Shown piece after piece: positions 20,901-29,214 of a DNA stretch of 64,000 nucleotides. Position numbers and translations under genes: made by a program. Each line of letters opens with the position of its first letter. Positions within the stretch are counted from its first letter, which is position 1. The notes beneath the pieces are model-generated. The model was not told the DNA's origin and did not search any database. It was given only the letters and a program-made list of their open reading frames with translations. Origin of the DNA: Pseudomonas sp. B28(2017) (lineage in GTDB: Bacteria > Pseudomonadota > Gammaproteobacteria > Pseudomonadales > Pseudomonadaceae); assembly GCF_002113025.1 (NCBI RefSeq), contig NZ_NEJH01000015.1, positions 1-64,000 on the forward strand. The letters are read 5' to 3'.

Positions 20901-23900
20901 TGGTAGCATGCTGAGGAGATCCTCACCGGCCGCATTCCTTTCCGCGATCTGAATCTGATCGAGAATGAACTGCAGATCGGCCCGGATATAGTGCACACCG
21001 GTACTGGCGACCGGAGTCTCGACCGGCAGCGGGGCTGCCGGTGGTGGAGCAACGCCGGCTACGACCGCTGCGGTTGGAGCAGAGAACACTGTCTCGAGCA
21101 CGCCATTTTGATCCTTGTAGACGGCCCTGACGCGTAATTCCAGCCCGGCGAGATCCGGGGTCACCCTGAAGGTCGGCCCGGACATACGCTGCGAGGCTGC
21201 TCCGCCGTCGACAAGACGGATAATGTCTTGAAAGACGCCTGAGCCCGGAATCGCTTCGAACTGCCAGAAGAAGGCGATCGGTCCGGCGATCGCATCGCCG
21301 GTAGCGACGTTGTCCGCATCAGTCACGCCGGCAGCCGATACCCTCAGCAGTTGACCCGTGGTCGGTGTAGCGTCCGGAGTGTTGCTGGCGGCATCGAGTA
21401 TGGTCAGCAAGCCCAGCGGGTCGTTGTTGAGCCCGACCCCGCCTGGCAGGGTGAGCGACTGATCGTTGAACTGCAGCCGCTCGATATTGGTCAGGCGGTC
21501 GGTGCCGTCGCGCCCGACGACGCTGTCGACCACGGTAGTCACGCCGCCCACAGTGGTGACGGTATAGTCGAGTCGGTTGCCAGTGAACAAGGCCGTGTCA
21601 AAGGCGGGAGCATCCGTCAGGATCTCGCGGACGATGACCAACTGACCGGGGTTGAAGGTGCCATTGAGCATGAACGGGATCATGGGCTCCATGCTGTCGA
21701 AGGTGGCGATCTCCGGCCCGGTTCCGTCAAGGTTCTGGCGCACACTGATGCGCACATTCAGCCACATGTCGCCGTCGACCAGGTCGTCACCGCCGCGGCC
21801 TTCGATGATGTCGCTGCCACCACCGCCGAGGAGGATGTTGCCCGCGCCGAACTGATCGTCTGCCGTGCCCAGGATACCGTCCGGGCCGGCTGCAGCCGCG
21901 CCAAGAAACGCCCGCAGACCGGCGACGAGGTCAATATTGGTGAGCACGCTGCCTTGGACACCGGCAGCGGCGATCGTGATCGCGTCGGCATCATCGCCGG
22001 TCAGCATGTCACTGAACACCGACCCCGACAGACCTTCCACCTGGGCGAATTTGGTATGCACGCCTGCAACAGAAGGCGACAGGGCCGATTGTTCGAAGAC
22101 GATGCGGTTCATGTCCACAGTCACACCGAAACGATCATCCTTGTAGGTGGCCCAGTCGAACCCGGACATGCCCAACATCTTGTCCGGGCCCTCACTGCCG
22201 ATGAAGATGTCATCGCCGCCTTCACCGATCATTTCATCGAAGCCGCCGTCACCGCCGAAGACGTCGTTGCCGCCGGTCAACTCTGTCAGCAACGCCAGTG
22301 GCAGGTTACCGGCGAAATTGTCGCCAGGGGCGCCGTCCTGGGTCCCGACCTCGATCCAGTCGTCGCCGTCGCCGCCCATCATTTGTCCGTTCAGCCGGCT
22401 GCCGAGCATGAAGTCATTGCCGGCGCCAGCGAAGATCTCCGTAACGTCCTCGCCGGTGACGGTGAAGTCGTTGCCGTCACCGCCGAGGATGATATTGGTG
22501 CCGTTGCCGCCGTGGATGACGTCGTTGCCGGCCCCTCCGTGGATGACGTCGTCGCCACCCATGTCGGTGATGATGTCATCGCCATCGCCACCCTCGATCT
22601 CGTCATTGCCGTAGCCGCCTTCGAGGCGATCATTACCGGCGTCGCCCCAGAGCGTGTCGTCGCCGTCGCCAGAGACGAGAATGTCATTGCCGACGGTGCC
22701 GCCGAGCACGACATGGTCTTCGCCGGTGTACTGCAGGTAGTTGGTATCGGGCCCGACCGTCGCGGGGTTGTCGCGAATGACCAGCGGTGTGACCACGACC
22801 CCGTTGATGATGATGCCGCCAGTGGGATCGGTGTTGCCAGGCAGGTCGTCGACGGTGCCCACAATGCCGTCCGGACCGGCAATCACGCTCCGGTTGAACT
22901 GCTTGGTGGGGTCAACCTCGAGAGTAAAGGTCGGGCTCGAGAAGATGAGGGCCGGGAGATGGGTCGCGTCGGTGTTGAGCATCACCATCTTGGCGAACGA
23001 GTTGTTCTCGAGCTCGCTCAGGAAGTTGAGTCCCTGGGTGCGGTGCAGATAGTAGAGCCGGTCGCCGTTTTGCAGCTTCTCGAGCTGGTCCTCGAAGACG
23101 AAATTGAAGGTCGAGCCGAGCATGCCGCCGAACGGCATTTTTTCCTCGGCCAGGCCGCCGATCCAGAAATCGACGTTGTCCAGGCCGGAGATGGTGAAGT
23201 CGTCTGCAGTGTTCAGAATACCGTCCGCTCCGGCGTTGTTCGTCCAGACACCGGTGCTGTTGAGGAAGTCCAGACGATCCACCGGCTCACCGACGCCGCC
23301 CAACACCAGGAGCGTGGCCGCTGCGCGTTTCGCGTCGAGCGTGGTGGCGCTGGTAATGGAGGCGTGCGTGCCGTAGGCGGCGATGAAGTTGATCAGCGAT
23401 TCCGGGTGCTTCAGGTGTTGCACAAAATCGGCCCAGCTGGTGTAGGGCTTCAGCTGGCTGTCGCCGGTACCTGCGTAGAATTCACGGCGCGCCGCGTTCA
23501 AGGACGGGATGCCGGTATCGCGGCCGCGCGCGATGTTGAGGGCGGGCAGGTCGAGCGGCAGGCCCAGCAAGTTGTTGCGCACCGCTTCGGTGACGAACTC
23601 ATCGATCTCATTGCCGACCTGGCGGGTCAAGCCGCGAACGATGGCACCGGCCGCCTGCTCCGGGGTCGGGCCGCTGGCCGCAAACGCCAGCGGGTTGAGG
23701 AAGGCCTGAATCAGGCCGATCTCGCTGGAGACGAAGTTGGGGTCCAGCCGGTCAATGGTCTCGGTCAGCATCGAGTGGCCGAAGCGAAAGACCGTGTGCG
23801 CGAACTCGGCGACGATCGACGGATTGATCGTGTCATCGAAGTCAAGGAAGGCATCGACCTGCGGTTGAATGGTGCGCGCGAACTCTTCGAACACCAGGTG

Positions 23901-25454
23901 CTGATATTGCATCTCGGTGCCGAATTTTGCCGCCTGGAACAGGCGCTCACCGTTCCAGTTCAAGGTCGACAGATCAGCAGGAACAGCCGTGACGGGCGTC
24001 AGCAGCCACTGGTTCAGGAACGTCAGGTCGCCGGCGACCGTTGAGGCGAGGACCGTGTCCTTGGTCTGCTGGACCAGCCGGTTGTGTTCCGAGTGGAAGA
24101 TGGAGTGGACGGTGGTCAGGCCGATGTTCTCGTTGACCCGGCCGTCGCCGGCGATGTAGTGCGCGTCCAACAGCTCGTTGTCGTAGGTGCCGGGCGCTTG
24201 CGGGCCGCCAATGACGGTGTCCGCGTCAGGCGTCAGGCCGCCGGTCGGATCGGCGCTATGCGCGATGTCGATGAGGAACTGGTGGCCGGTGCGCACGGCG
24301 TTTATCAGGCTGATTGGCGCGGCCCGATTACCTTCGACGAGCACGTCGTCGGCGGTGCCGGCAATGCCATCCGCGCCCTTCATCACGACTTGCGGAAGGC
24401 CGTTGGGGCCCTTGATGAAGTTGCCGTAGGCATCGGTCGCCAGCAGCGGCAGGTCGAACACATCCGCATCGGTCAGGTTGATCCCGAGCAGATCATGGGC
24501 CTGGGCCTTGACTACCTTCCAGGTAGCCATGCCACCGATTTCGACGTCGTCGGCGGTGCCGAACACACCATCGGCACCCAGGTCACGATTGGTGATCAGC
24601 TTGCCGGTCGCCACCGGCGCGCCGGCGGCATTGAGCTCATAGGCGCGCAGGAATACCTGGTGCGAGGGATGCGAGCTGTAGGTCTGGTTCTGATCGACGA
24701 ATGGCGTGGTGGTGTTTGAAGCCTCGTGGATGTCGTCGGCGGTGCCAAGGATGCCATCGGGCCCGGGCAGGTTGGTGGCCCGCGTCAACACCATGAAGTT
24801 GGTCGGGCTACCCGGAACGAACAGCGGATCGTCCGGCTGCAGCGGGATGAACACCGTACCGTTGCCGCCCTTGGTCACCAGATCGAGACCGTGGTCGAAG
24901 AACTGACCGAAGAAGGTCATCCAGGGATTGAACGGTGCGGACAGTCCCACGTCCGGCGACTGGTTAGGAATGAAAAAGGTCTGGAACGTCGTGCCGTCGG
25001 TACGGGTTCCGGTCACGACCTGCGCACCGGGCTTCAAGACATTGTCAGCGGCCTCATTAACGGGCGTCAGGGGATTGTCAAGCAGTATGCCATCCAGACC
25101 GGGATCGAACGTGGCCGCGACCGCCGCCGGGTTATTGGCGGTATTGTCGACGATCAGGTTGCTGATGGTGCGTGGCTGCGAGTCGATCACCAGGCCGCTG
25201 GTCTGGGTGTAAGAGGTGCCCGCCTCAGCCGGGCGGAAGACTGGAGTGGTCAAGCGCGGGAAAATGTTGTCGGCTGCGCCGAACTCGCTCTGACCCAGTC
25301 TCAGGTTGTTAAACGTCCCATCGACCGTACGCAGACCGAAAGCAAACTCCGGGTTCGGTATCAGGTCGACAAGCGACCGACCGGCCGAGTTTGCTTCCGC
25401 AATGAAAATCTGCTGGAGAATGAACTCCAGGTCCGACTTGTTGAAATTGGCCAT
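14928..25454 (-). CDS. Giant secreted RTX protein with two animal-type haem peroxidase domains (copy B)
   Basis: A 3508-residue paralogue of the 2888-13537 product, starting MANFNKSDLEFILQQIF. It has the same order: peroxidase 1, RTX repeats, Ig-like linker, peroxidase 2, RTX repeats, two Ig-like linkers (ITGPIAFVWQ; THQWQVGG), four long repeats, and a tail also ending DFILAT. The haem signature is complete in both domains: distal His near 188 and 1664, Arg in AGDGRVNEN near 439 and 1919, proximal His in FRFGHSML near 560 and YRLGHSML near 2046. Many DGxxGTxDD loops, likely Ca sites, sit inside the peroxidase domains. In some segments (for example TGTRTDGTTFQTFF) its two domains resemble each other more than the matching domains of copy A. 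It lies divergent to the intact secretion operon, its probable exporter. Substrate unknown; MopA-like Mn oxidation or halide peroxidation are options. Confidence 0.88.
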   Translation of the reverse strand: MANFNKSDLEFILQQIFIAEANSAGRSLVDLIPNPEFAFGLRTVDGTFNNLRLGQSEFGAADNIFPRLTTPVFRPAEAGTSYTQTSGLVIDSQPRTISNLIVDNTANNPAAVAATFDPGLDGILLDNPLTPVNEAADNVLKPGAQVVTGTRTDGTTFQTFFIPNQSPDVGLSAPFNPWMTFFGQFFDHGLDLVTKGGNGTVFIPLQPDDPLFVPGSPTNFMVLTRATNLPGPDGILGTADDIHEASNTTTPFVDQNQTYSSHPSHQVFLRAYELNAAGAPVATGKLITNRDLGADGVFGTADDVEIGGMATWKVVKAQAHDLLGINLTDADVFDLPLLATDAYGNFIKGPNGLPQVVMKGADGIAGTADDVLVEGNRAAPISLINAVRTGHQFLIDIAHSADPTGGLTPDADTVIGGPQAPGTYDNELLDAHYIAGDGRVNENIGLTTVHSIFHSEHNRLVQQTKDTVLASTVAGDLTFLNQWLLTPVTAVPADLSTLNWNGERLFQAAKFGTEMQYQHLVFEEFARTIQPQVDAFLDFDDTINPSIVAEFAHTVFRFGHSMLTETIDRLDPNFVSSEIGLIQAFLNPLAFAASGPTPEQAAGAIVRGLTRQVGNEIDEFVTEAVRNNLLGLPLDLPALNIARGRDTGIPSLNAARREFYAGTGDSQLKPYTSWADFVQHLKHPESLINFIAAYGTHASITSATTLDAKRAAATLLVLGGVGEPVDRLDFLNSTGVWTNNAGADGILNTADDFTISGLDNVDFWIGGLAEEKMPFGGMLGSTFNFVFEDQLEKLQNGDRLYYLHRTQGLNFLSELENNSFAKMVMLNTDATHLPALIFSSPTFTLEVDPTKQFNRSVIAGPDGIVGTVDDLPGNTDPTGGIIINGVVVTPLVIRDNPATVGPDTNYLQYTGEDHVVLGGTVGNDILVSGDGDDTLWGDAGNDRLEGGYGNDEIEGGDGDDIITDMGGDDVIHGGAGNDVIHGGNGTNIILGGDGNDFTVTGEDVTEIFAGAGNDFMLGSRLNGQMMGGDGDDWIEVGTQDGAPGDNFAGNLPLALLTELTGGNDVFGGDGGFDEMIGEGGDDIFIGSEGPDKMLGMSGFDWATYKDDRFGVTVDMNRIVFEQSALSPSVAGVHTKFAQVEGLSGSVFSDMLTGDDADAITIAAAGVQGSVLTNIDLVAGLRAFLGAAAAGPDGILGTADDQFGAGNILLGGGGSDIIEGRGGDDLVDGDMWLNVRISVRQNLDGTGPEIATFDSMEPMIPFMLNGTFNPGQLVIVREILTDAPAFDTALFTGNRLDYTVTTVGGVTTVVDSVVGRDGTDRLTNIERLQFNDQSLTLPGGVGLNNDPLGLLTILDAASNTPDATPTTGQLLRVSAAGVTDADNVATGDAIAGPIAFFWQFEAIPGSGVFQDIIRLVDGGAASQRMSGPTFRVTPDLAGLELRVRAVYKDQNGVLETVFSAPTAAVVAGVAPPPAAPLPVETPVASTGVHYIRADLQFILDQIQIAERNAAGEDLLSMLPNARVGMGLRTVDGSFNNLVTGQNEFGAADTIFPRLVPAQFDTAEAGTTYAQTSGLVNDSQPRTISNLIADSTATNPAAVAATFDPGLDGILGTVDDVLKDGAQVVTGTRTDGTTFQTFFMPNQAPDLGLSAPFNTWMTFFGQFFDHGLDLVTKGGSGTVFIPLQPDDPLFVPGSPTNFMVLTRATNLPGPDGILGTADDIHEASNTTTPFVDQNQTYTSHPSHQVFLRAYEFNAAGAPVATGKLITNRDLGADGLFGTADDVEIGGMATWKVVKAQARDLLGIDLTDADFDNVPLLATDAYGNFIKGPNGFPMVMMTGPDGIPDTADDVLVEGNPAAPISLVNAVRTGHQFLIDIAHTAVPVDGQTGAALLPDVDTVAGGPVAAGFYDNELLDAHYIAGDGRVNENIGLTTVHSIFHSEHNRLVQHTKDVAIASNDVNFLNQWLMPDAQLLVLPTTAAEIAALHWNGERLFQAAKFGTEMQYQHLVFEEFARTIQPNIDAFIPEHQNYQTEIDPAIVAEFAHAVYRLGHSMLVETIDRLDPNFVSSDIGLIQAFLNPLAFAASGPTPAQAAGAIVRGVTRQVGNEIDEFVTEAVRNNLLGLPLDLPALNIARGRDTGLPTLNEARREFFTATGDSNLKPYISWADLVQHLKHPESLINFIAAYGTHASITSATTLDGKRAAASLLVLGGAGEPADRLDFLNSTGAWASGPTGVTITGLDNIDLWIGGLAEEKMPFGGMLGSTFNFVFENQMEKLQNADRFYYLDRNAGQNFVTELENNSFARLVMANTDATHLPAVMFLTPAFTLEVDPTRQFNESVIAGPDGIVGTVDDLPGNTDPVGGSALVPLVIRNNPATVGADTNYLQYTGEDHVVLGGAAGNETLISGDGDDTLYGDGGNDRLEGGNGNDFIVGGDGDDIISDMGGDDTIHGGDGNDVIHSGNGLNLNLGGFGKDFIVTGEDSSEVFGGAGDDFIMGSVADEQLMGNEGDDWIERGTADGAPGDNFDPNGLDPIRGNDIFIGTGSPDRFMAEGGDDIMFGNGGAGDRYLGGSGYDWAGFKDDPFGVSVDLGLADIALAPPLPELAATVARFRQVEGLTGSHFSDILRGDDADATVIAAAGAQGSVLTNFDLVSGLRSFVGAAAAGLDGIVGTADDQFAAGNIILGGGGSDIIEAGGGDDLVDGDKWLNVRISVRQNIDGTGPEIATFDSMVQLEPLMLNGTYNPGQLVAVREILTDAPDPLNPGHSFDTALYTGLLADYTVVQNANGTVTVTDSVVGRDGIDTLSNIERLQFADQTQVLVTGLNAEPVGLLRISDGTPAVGQVLTVSAADITDADNLTLGTEITGPIAFVWQVETNPGTGIFDDIGIALGGGLGTATGSTFTVTAAELGLALRVRAIYQDSHGVLESVFSAPTAPTAPLGGSPANFLPVGTVLISDTTPTEGLALTATDAFTDANGVGVVTHQWQVGGIGVPFTDIAGATGSTFTPTQAQVGLSLRVVASFTDGLGTLERVISAATTVVGEVFVGTAGVDIWTGTAGDDIASGGAGNDILNGLGGNDILNGDEGNDVLIGGLGADTMAGGIGNDIYEVTDAGDVVTELAGGGIDEVWTSLARYTLSADVENLFFGGSGNFAGGGNVLDNTIVGGAGNDILIGAAGADTMVGGGGNDIYEVTDLGDQVIEAAGGGGDTVWTSLASYSLGADVENLFFGGSGNFAGNGNVLNNEIAGGAGNDVLIGGAGADMMTGGGGNDIYEVTDSGDQTIELAGGGIDEVWTSLASYTLSANVDKLFFGGSGNFAGTGNELVNTLMGGAGNDILTGNGGADTMAGGGGNDIYEVTDLGDVVGENLGDGNDTVWTSLASYTLGANVENLFFGGSGNFVGTGNELANTIVGGAGDDFIVGAGGNDVMSGGVAGNDTFVFGAAGFGNDTVLNFLANPGTGHDLLDLRPMGITSATFAPSLTITADGADTVVGIGADSIRLVGVNSAGVDQTDFILAT
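15230..16230 (-). repeat. C-terminal ~245-bp coding repeats of peroxidase B
   Basis: Four in-frame copies with the core VENLFFGGSGNFAG, third copy altered to VDKLFFGG. They correspond to the array in copy A but differ in order of variants, so the arrays have evolved separately since duplication. Confidence 0.75.
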
Positions 25455-26129
25455 TTTGGGTTGCCCTCGATCTGTCCGGGTAAAGGCACGGGACGAGAGA
25501 ATCCGCCCGCGCCAAGTCAAGTGCTGGCTTGCGCAGCTTGTTAGTCATGTTTTTTGGCGAGAGATCTGGCGTTACCCGGGACCCGGGATACGCGCCTGGA
25601 ACTCGCGAGATGAGTTGCTCGCCGGGCGATCAGGCAGAGCGGATTCGAGCCCTGGGCGGGCCATGGAATCTGGAAGTGAAGGCGAACGTCCTGGACAGCC
25701 CCGTCCCTCTGAAAAAGCACGAAATGAGCGACATGACTCTGCTCCTCTCGGGAGAATCACCGCGCCTTGCGTTGCCAAAGCGATGGCAAGCTTCAGGCGG
25801 GCGTCCCACCCCGATAACTAAGACTAAAGTTCCATAGCAGATCTTTGTCAATATTACGTCGCCAAAACGGACGACTGGTCCTTTAGTCTTACAACTGGCT
25901 GTTTTTAAACGACATATAGGCTGTTGAGTGCAGGTATAGAGCGAAATGTTATTTCGAATTGTTACTCCACCACCTACGCTGCTGCATAAGGGAGCAACGC
26001 AGCGATTTCGGAAGACTCGCCATCCACAGAGCGACCAGCCTGCGTGCGCATAAGCTGTTTGAGGAACTACATTTACCGTTAGCTGTTGCGCCACAAGGGC
26101 AACCGGCTTTTCGAAGTGGGAGGACCAAC
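25455..26129. promoter_or_regulatory. Divergent control region, copy B
   Basis: Between peroxidase B (minus) and the secretion operon (plus). It holds the inverted motif pair TAAGACTAAAG (25819-25829) and CTTTAGTCTTA (25881-25891) and a minus promoter TTGACA-17-TTTAGT (25851-25823). The plus-strand leader from the right motif to the ATPase start is about 240 bases. I see no separate gene here. Confidence 0.6.
25819..25891. promoter_or_regulatory. Paired inverted operator-like motifs, copy B
   Basis: Exact same 11-base arms and same 73-base overall span as in copy A, although bases between and around them have changed. This conservation points to protein binding. Confidence 0.6.
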
Positions 26130-27866
26130 ATGCCCAAGCAGTCGAGCATCCGTTCCGAACTGGCCGACGCGCTCTTTCGCATGCGCCGCAGTTTTTACTC
26201 GCTGGCAGCGTTCAGCGGCGTCATAAACGTCATGATGTTGACGCCAGCCGTTTATATGCTGCAGGTCTATGATCGAGCCCTGGTCAGTCGCAACGTCACG
26301 ACGCTGGCGATGTTGACTGTCCTGGTGGTTGGACTGTTCTTGCTGATGTCCACGCTGGAAATGGTCCGCACCCGCGTGCTGATCCGGGTCGGCAACTGCC
26401 TCGACATGGAGCTCAACCGGCGCATTTTCACCGCAGCATTCGAGCGCAACCTGAGCCGCGCCGGAGGTAACCCGGCCCAGGCGCTGCAAGATCTCGCCCA
26501 GGTTCGTCAGTTCGTCACCGGCAATTCCCTGTTCGCTTTCTTCGATGCACCGTGGACGCCGATCTACCTGCTGGTCGCCTACCTGATCCACCCACTGCTC
26601 GGACTGCTCACACTGATCGGCTCGCTGATTCTGATGGGCCTGGCCTATCTCACTGAAAAGGCGACACAGAAGCCGCTGGCCGAAGCCAATCAGGCTGCCC
26701 TCTCCTCCGCCCAATACGCCAACAACAATCTACGCAACGCCGAGGTCATCGAGGCCATGGGCATGCTGCCGTCGATCAGCAAGCGCTGGTACCTGAGCCA
26801 TTTGCGCATTCTGGAAATGCAGACCATGGCCTCCGACCGCGCCGCCTTGATCAGCAGCACCGGACGCTTCGTGCGCATCACCTTGCAGTCACTGATCCTC
26901 GGCGCCGGCGCGCTGCTGGCGATCGAAGGCAAAATCACCCCGGGGATGATGATTGCCTGCTCGATCCTCACCGGCCGCGCACTGGGCCCGGTGGAACAGG
27001 TCATCGCGTCGTGGAAGCAACTGCTCGGCTGCCGTTCGGCCTGGGGCCGGCTCAACGAGATGCTGCATGACTATCCGCGCCGGCCACCGAGCATGTCACT
27101 GCAGCGGCCGCAGGGCATGTTGGCGGTGGAGAATGTGTATGCCGGTGCCCCTGGCACCAACAACACGATTCTGCGCGGCGTGGGCTTCAGCCTTGTCCCC
27201 GGTGAAAGCCTTGGCATTATCGGCCCGTCCGCCTCGGGAAAATCCACCCTCGCCCGCCTGCTGGTTGGCGTCTGGCCGGCGCAAGCCGGCAAGGTACGCC
27301 TGGACGGCGCGGACATATTCACCTGGAACAAGGGCGAACTTGGCCCCTGGCTCGGTTACTTGCCACAGGACGTGGAGCTGTTCGAGGGCAACATCGCCGA
27401 CAATATTGCGCGCTTTGGCGAAGTGGACAGCGAAGCGGTCATCCGCGCCGCCAAGATCACTGGCGTGCACGAGATGATCCTGCGTTTTCCACAAGGTTAT
27501 GACACCCGTCTGGGCACCGATGGCAGCCCGCTTTCCGGGGGCCAGAAGCAGCGCATCGCCTTGGCCCGCGCGCTGTATGGCGAGCCCAATCTGATCGTGC
27601 TGGATGAGCCGAACGCCAACCTCGACGACGTCGGCGAAAAGGCCTTGGTCGATGCCCTGGCCGAACTCAAGGGCCGTGGCGCCACCGTCATTCTGATTTC
27701 CCACCGTCCCAACGTACTCTGCGCCGTCGATAAGGTGCTGATGCTGCGCGACGGCGGCGTGCAGATGCTCGGCACCCGCGATGAAGTATTCGCAGCGCTG
27801 CGCAAGGCCAGTGTGATGCCTGCAGGCGCATCGACTCCAATAGCCTCCGTCAAAGCACGGGAGTGA
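26130..27866 (+). CDS. Type I secretion ATPase/permease (PrtD/AprD type)
   Basis: A 578-residue ABC exporter subunit. The ATG at 26130 has a strong GGGAGGACC ribosome site. The N-terminal half has the membrane segments of a PrtD-family permease (from about residue 22), without an N-terminal C39 peptidase-like domain, as usual for RTX protease-type exporters. The ATPase half shows Walker A GPSASGKST (about 365), signature LSGGQKQRIALARAL (about 468), Walker B LIVLDEPNANLD (about 488) and the switch His in ILISHRP. It would energise export of proteins with uncleaved C-terminal signals through the inner membrane. It is the first gene of a three-gene operon, six bases before the next gene, and divergent from peroxidase B, its likely cargo together with peroxidase A. 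Confidence 0.9.
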   Translation: MPKQSSIRSELADALFRMRRSFYSLAAFSGVINVMMLTPAVYMLQVYDRALVSRNVTTLAMLTVLVVGLFLLMSTLEMVRTRVLIRVGNCLDMELNRRIFTAAFERNLSRAGGNPAQALQDLAQVRQFVTGNSLFAFFDAPWTPIYLLVAYLIHPLLGLLTLIGSLILMGLAYLTEKATQKPLAEANQAALSSAQYANNNLRNAEVIEAMGMLPSISKRWYLSHLRILEMQTMASDRAALISSTGRFVRITLQSLILGAGALLAIEGKITPGMMIACSILTGRALGPVEQVIASWKQLLGCRSAWGRLNEMLHDYPRRPPSMSLQRPQGMLAVENVYAGAPGTNNTILRGVGFSLVPGESLGIIGPSASGKSTLARLLVGVWPAQAGKVRLDGADIFTWNKGELGPWLGYLPQDVELFEGNIADNIARFGEVDSEAVIRAAKITGVHEMILRFPQGYDTRLGTDGSPLSGGQKQRIALARALYGEPNLIVLDEPNANLDDVGEKALVDALAELKGRGATVILISHRPNVLCAVDKVLMLRDGGVQMLGTRDEVFAALRKASVMPAGASTPIASVKARE

Positions 27867-27872
27867 CCGATC

Positions 27873-29213
27873 ATGCAAATGAGCCAACACACCGAGATGA
27901 TCAAAGCCGATACCAAGAGCGTGGTAGATCTGGACGTCGGTAAACCCGCGCGGTGGGGCGTGTGGCTAGTGCTCGCCGGCTTCGGCGGCTTCCTCCTGTG
28001 GTCCTGGCTGGCACCTCTGGATGCCGGCGTGGTAGCGACAGGTACGGTCAAAGTCACCAACAATCGCAAAGCCGTGCAGCACCTCACCGGCGGTACCGTG
28101 GAGGCCATTCTCGTTCGTGAAGGCGATCTGGTGACAAAAGGTCAGGAGGTGGTCCGCCTCGACTCGTTGCGTGCCGCTGCCGAAGAGGGTGCGGTCAGCG
28201 CCCAGTACATCGTCAGCAAGACCGTGGAAAACCGCCTGGAAGCGGAACGTGACGGCCGCGACGTGGTGAACTTCGACCCCGATTTGCTCCAGCGCTTCAA
28301 AGGTGACCACCGCCTGGAAGCCGCCATGGACCTGCAACAGCGCCTGCTGGACACCCGGCGCGCCGGTCTCGCTGGCGAAATCAGCATCCTGCAGGAGAAC
28401 CTGGCGGCGTCAGCAGTGCAGCTCAAGGGCCTGCAGCAGGTCTATAGCGCCCGCGCCTCGCAGATCAGCTTCCTCAACCAGGAACTGCAAGGCACCCGCG
28501 TGCTGACGGCCGAAGGCTATGTGCCGCGCAACCGCCTGCTTGAGCTGGAACGCAACAATGCCGAGCTTTCCGCCGGTCAGGCCGAGAACCTCAACAACAT
28601 TGCCCGCGTGCGTAGCCAGACCACCGAAATCAAGCTGCGCATCCTGCAGCGCCAGCACGATTACCTGAAGGAAGTCGAATCGCAACTGACTGAAACCGCC
28701 AAGGAAAACACCACCCTGGCCGACCGCTTGCGCGCGCTCGACTATGAAGTGACCCACACGGTGATCCGTGCGCCAATCGACGGCATGGTCCAGGCCCTGA
28801 GCATTGCCACCGTTGGCGGGGTGATTCAGCCCGGCTTCAAGATCATGGAAATCGTTCCGCTCAACGAGCCGCTGCAGGTCGACGCGATGATTCCCGTGCA
28901 GGCCATCGACAAGATGGTCCCCGGCCTGCCCGTGGACATTTCCTTCCCGGCCTTCAACCATGCCAAGACGCCAAACATCCCCGGTCGCGTGAAGACCATC
29001 TCCGCCGACCGCCTGATGGACGAGGAAAACAAGCAACCGTTCTATCTGGCTCAGGTGGAAGTTACGCCCGATGGCATGGGCCTGCTTGGCAGCAATCACA
29101 TTCGCCCCGGCATGCCCGCCAGCGTCACCATCAAGACAGGCGAACGCAACATGATCAGCTATCTTCTTAAACCAATGCTCGATCGTGTGGACAGTTCATT
29201 CAAGGAACAATGA
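27873..29213 (+). CDS. Type I secretion membrane-fusion protein (HlyD/PrtE family)
   Basis: A 446-residue periplasmic adaptor. A short cytoplasmic N-terminus is followed by one membrane anchor (WGVWLVLAGFGGFLLWSWLA, about 29-48), a split lipoyl/beta-barrel part (KVTNNRKAVQHLTGGTVEAI; later VIRAPIDGMVQALSIATVGG) and a long coiled-coil hairpin between, rich in Leu, Glu and Gln (about 100-290). The C-terminus has the usual HlyD-family beta domain (LRPGMPASV-like IRPGMPASVTIKTGER). It links the ATPase to the outer-membrane channel encoded next. The spacing of six and one bases to its neighbours indicates one operon. Confidence 0.92.
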   Translation: MQMSQHTEMIKADTKSVVDLDVGKPARWGVWLVLAGFGGFLLWSWLAPLDAGVVATGTVKVTNNRKAVQHLTGGTVEAILVREGDLVTKGQEVVRLDSLRAAAEEGAVSAQYIVSKTVENRLEAERDGRDVVNFDPDLLQRFKGDHRLEAAMDLQQRLLDTRRAGLAGEISILQENLAASAVQLKGLQQVYSARASQISFLNQELQGTRVLTAEGYVPRNRLLELERNNAELSAGQAENLNNIARVRSQTTEIKLRILQRQHDYLKEVESQLTETAKENTTLADRLRALDYEVTHTVIRAPIDGMVQALSIATVGGVIQPGFKIMEIVPLNEPLQVDAMIPVQAIDKMVPGLPVDISFPAFNHAKTPNIPGRVKTISADRLMDEENKQPFYLAQVEVTPDGMGLLGSNHIRPGMPASVTIKTGERNMISYLLKPMLDRVDSSFKEQ

Positions 29214-29214
29214 G

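Larger units (their letters stand above)
14859..26830. repeat. Duplicated segment, copy B (~12 kb)
   Basis: The intact version of the unit. It contains the second peroxidase gene, the divergent control region and the start of the complete ATPase gene, which then runs on into the secretion operon. Clear similarity to copy A continues to HLRIL of the ATPase (about 26815), with one further short match near 27255. Confidence 0.85.

Noticed and set aside
2811..26830. Duplication as a transposon or integrated element
   Set aside because: No transposase, integrase, terminal inverted repeats or target-site duplication seen; simple tandem duplication explains it.
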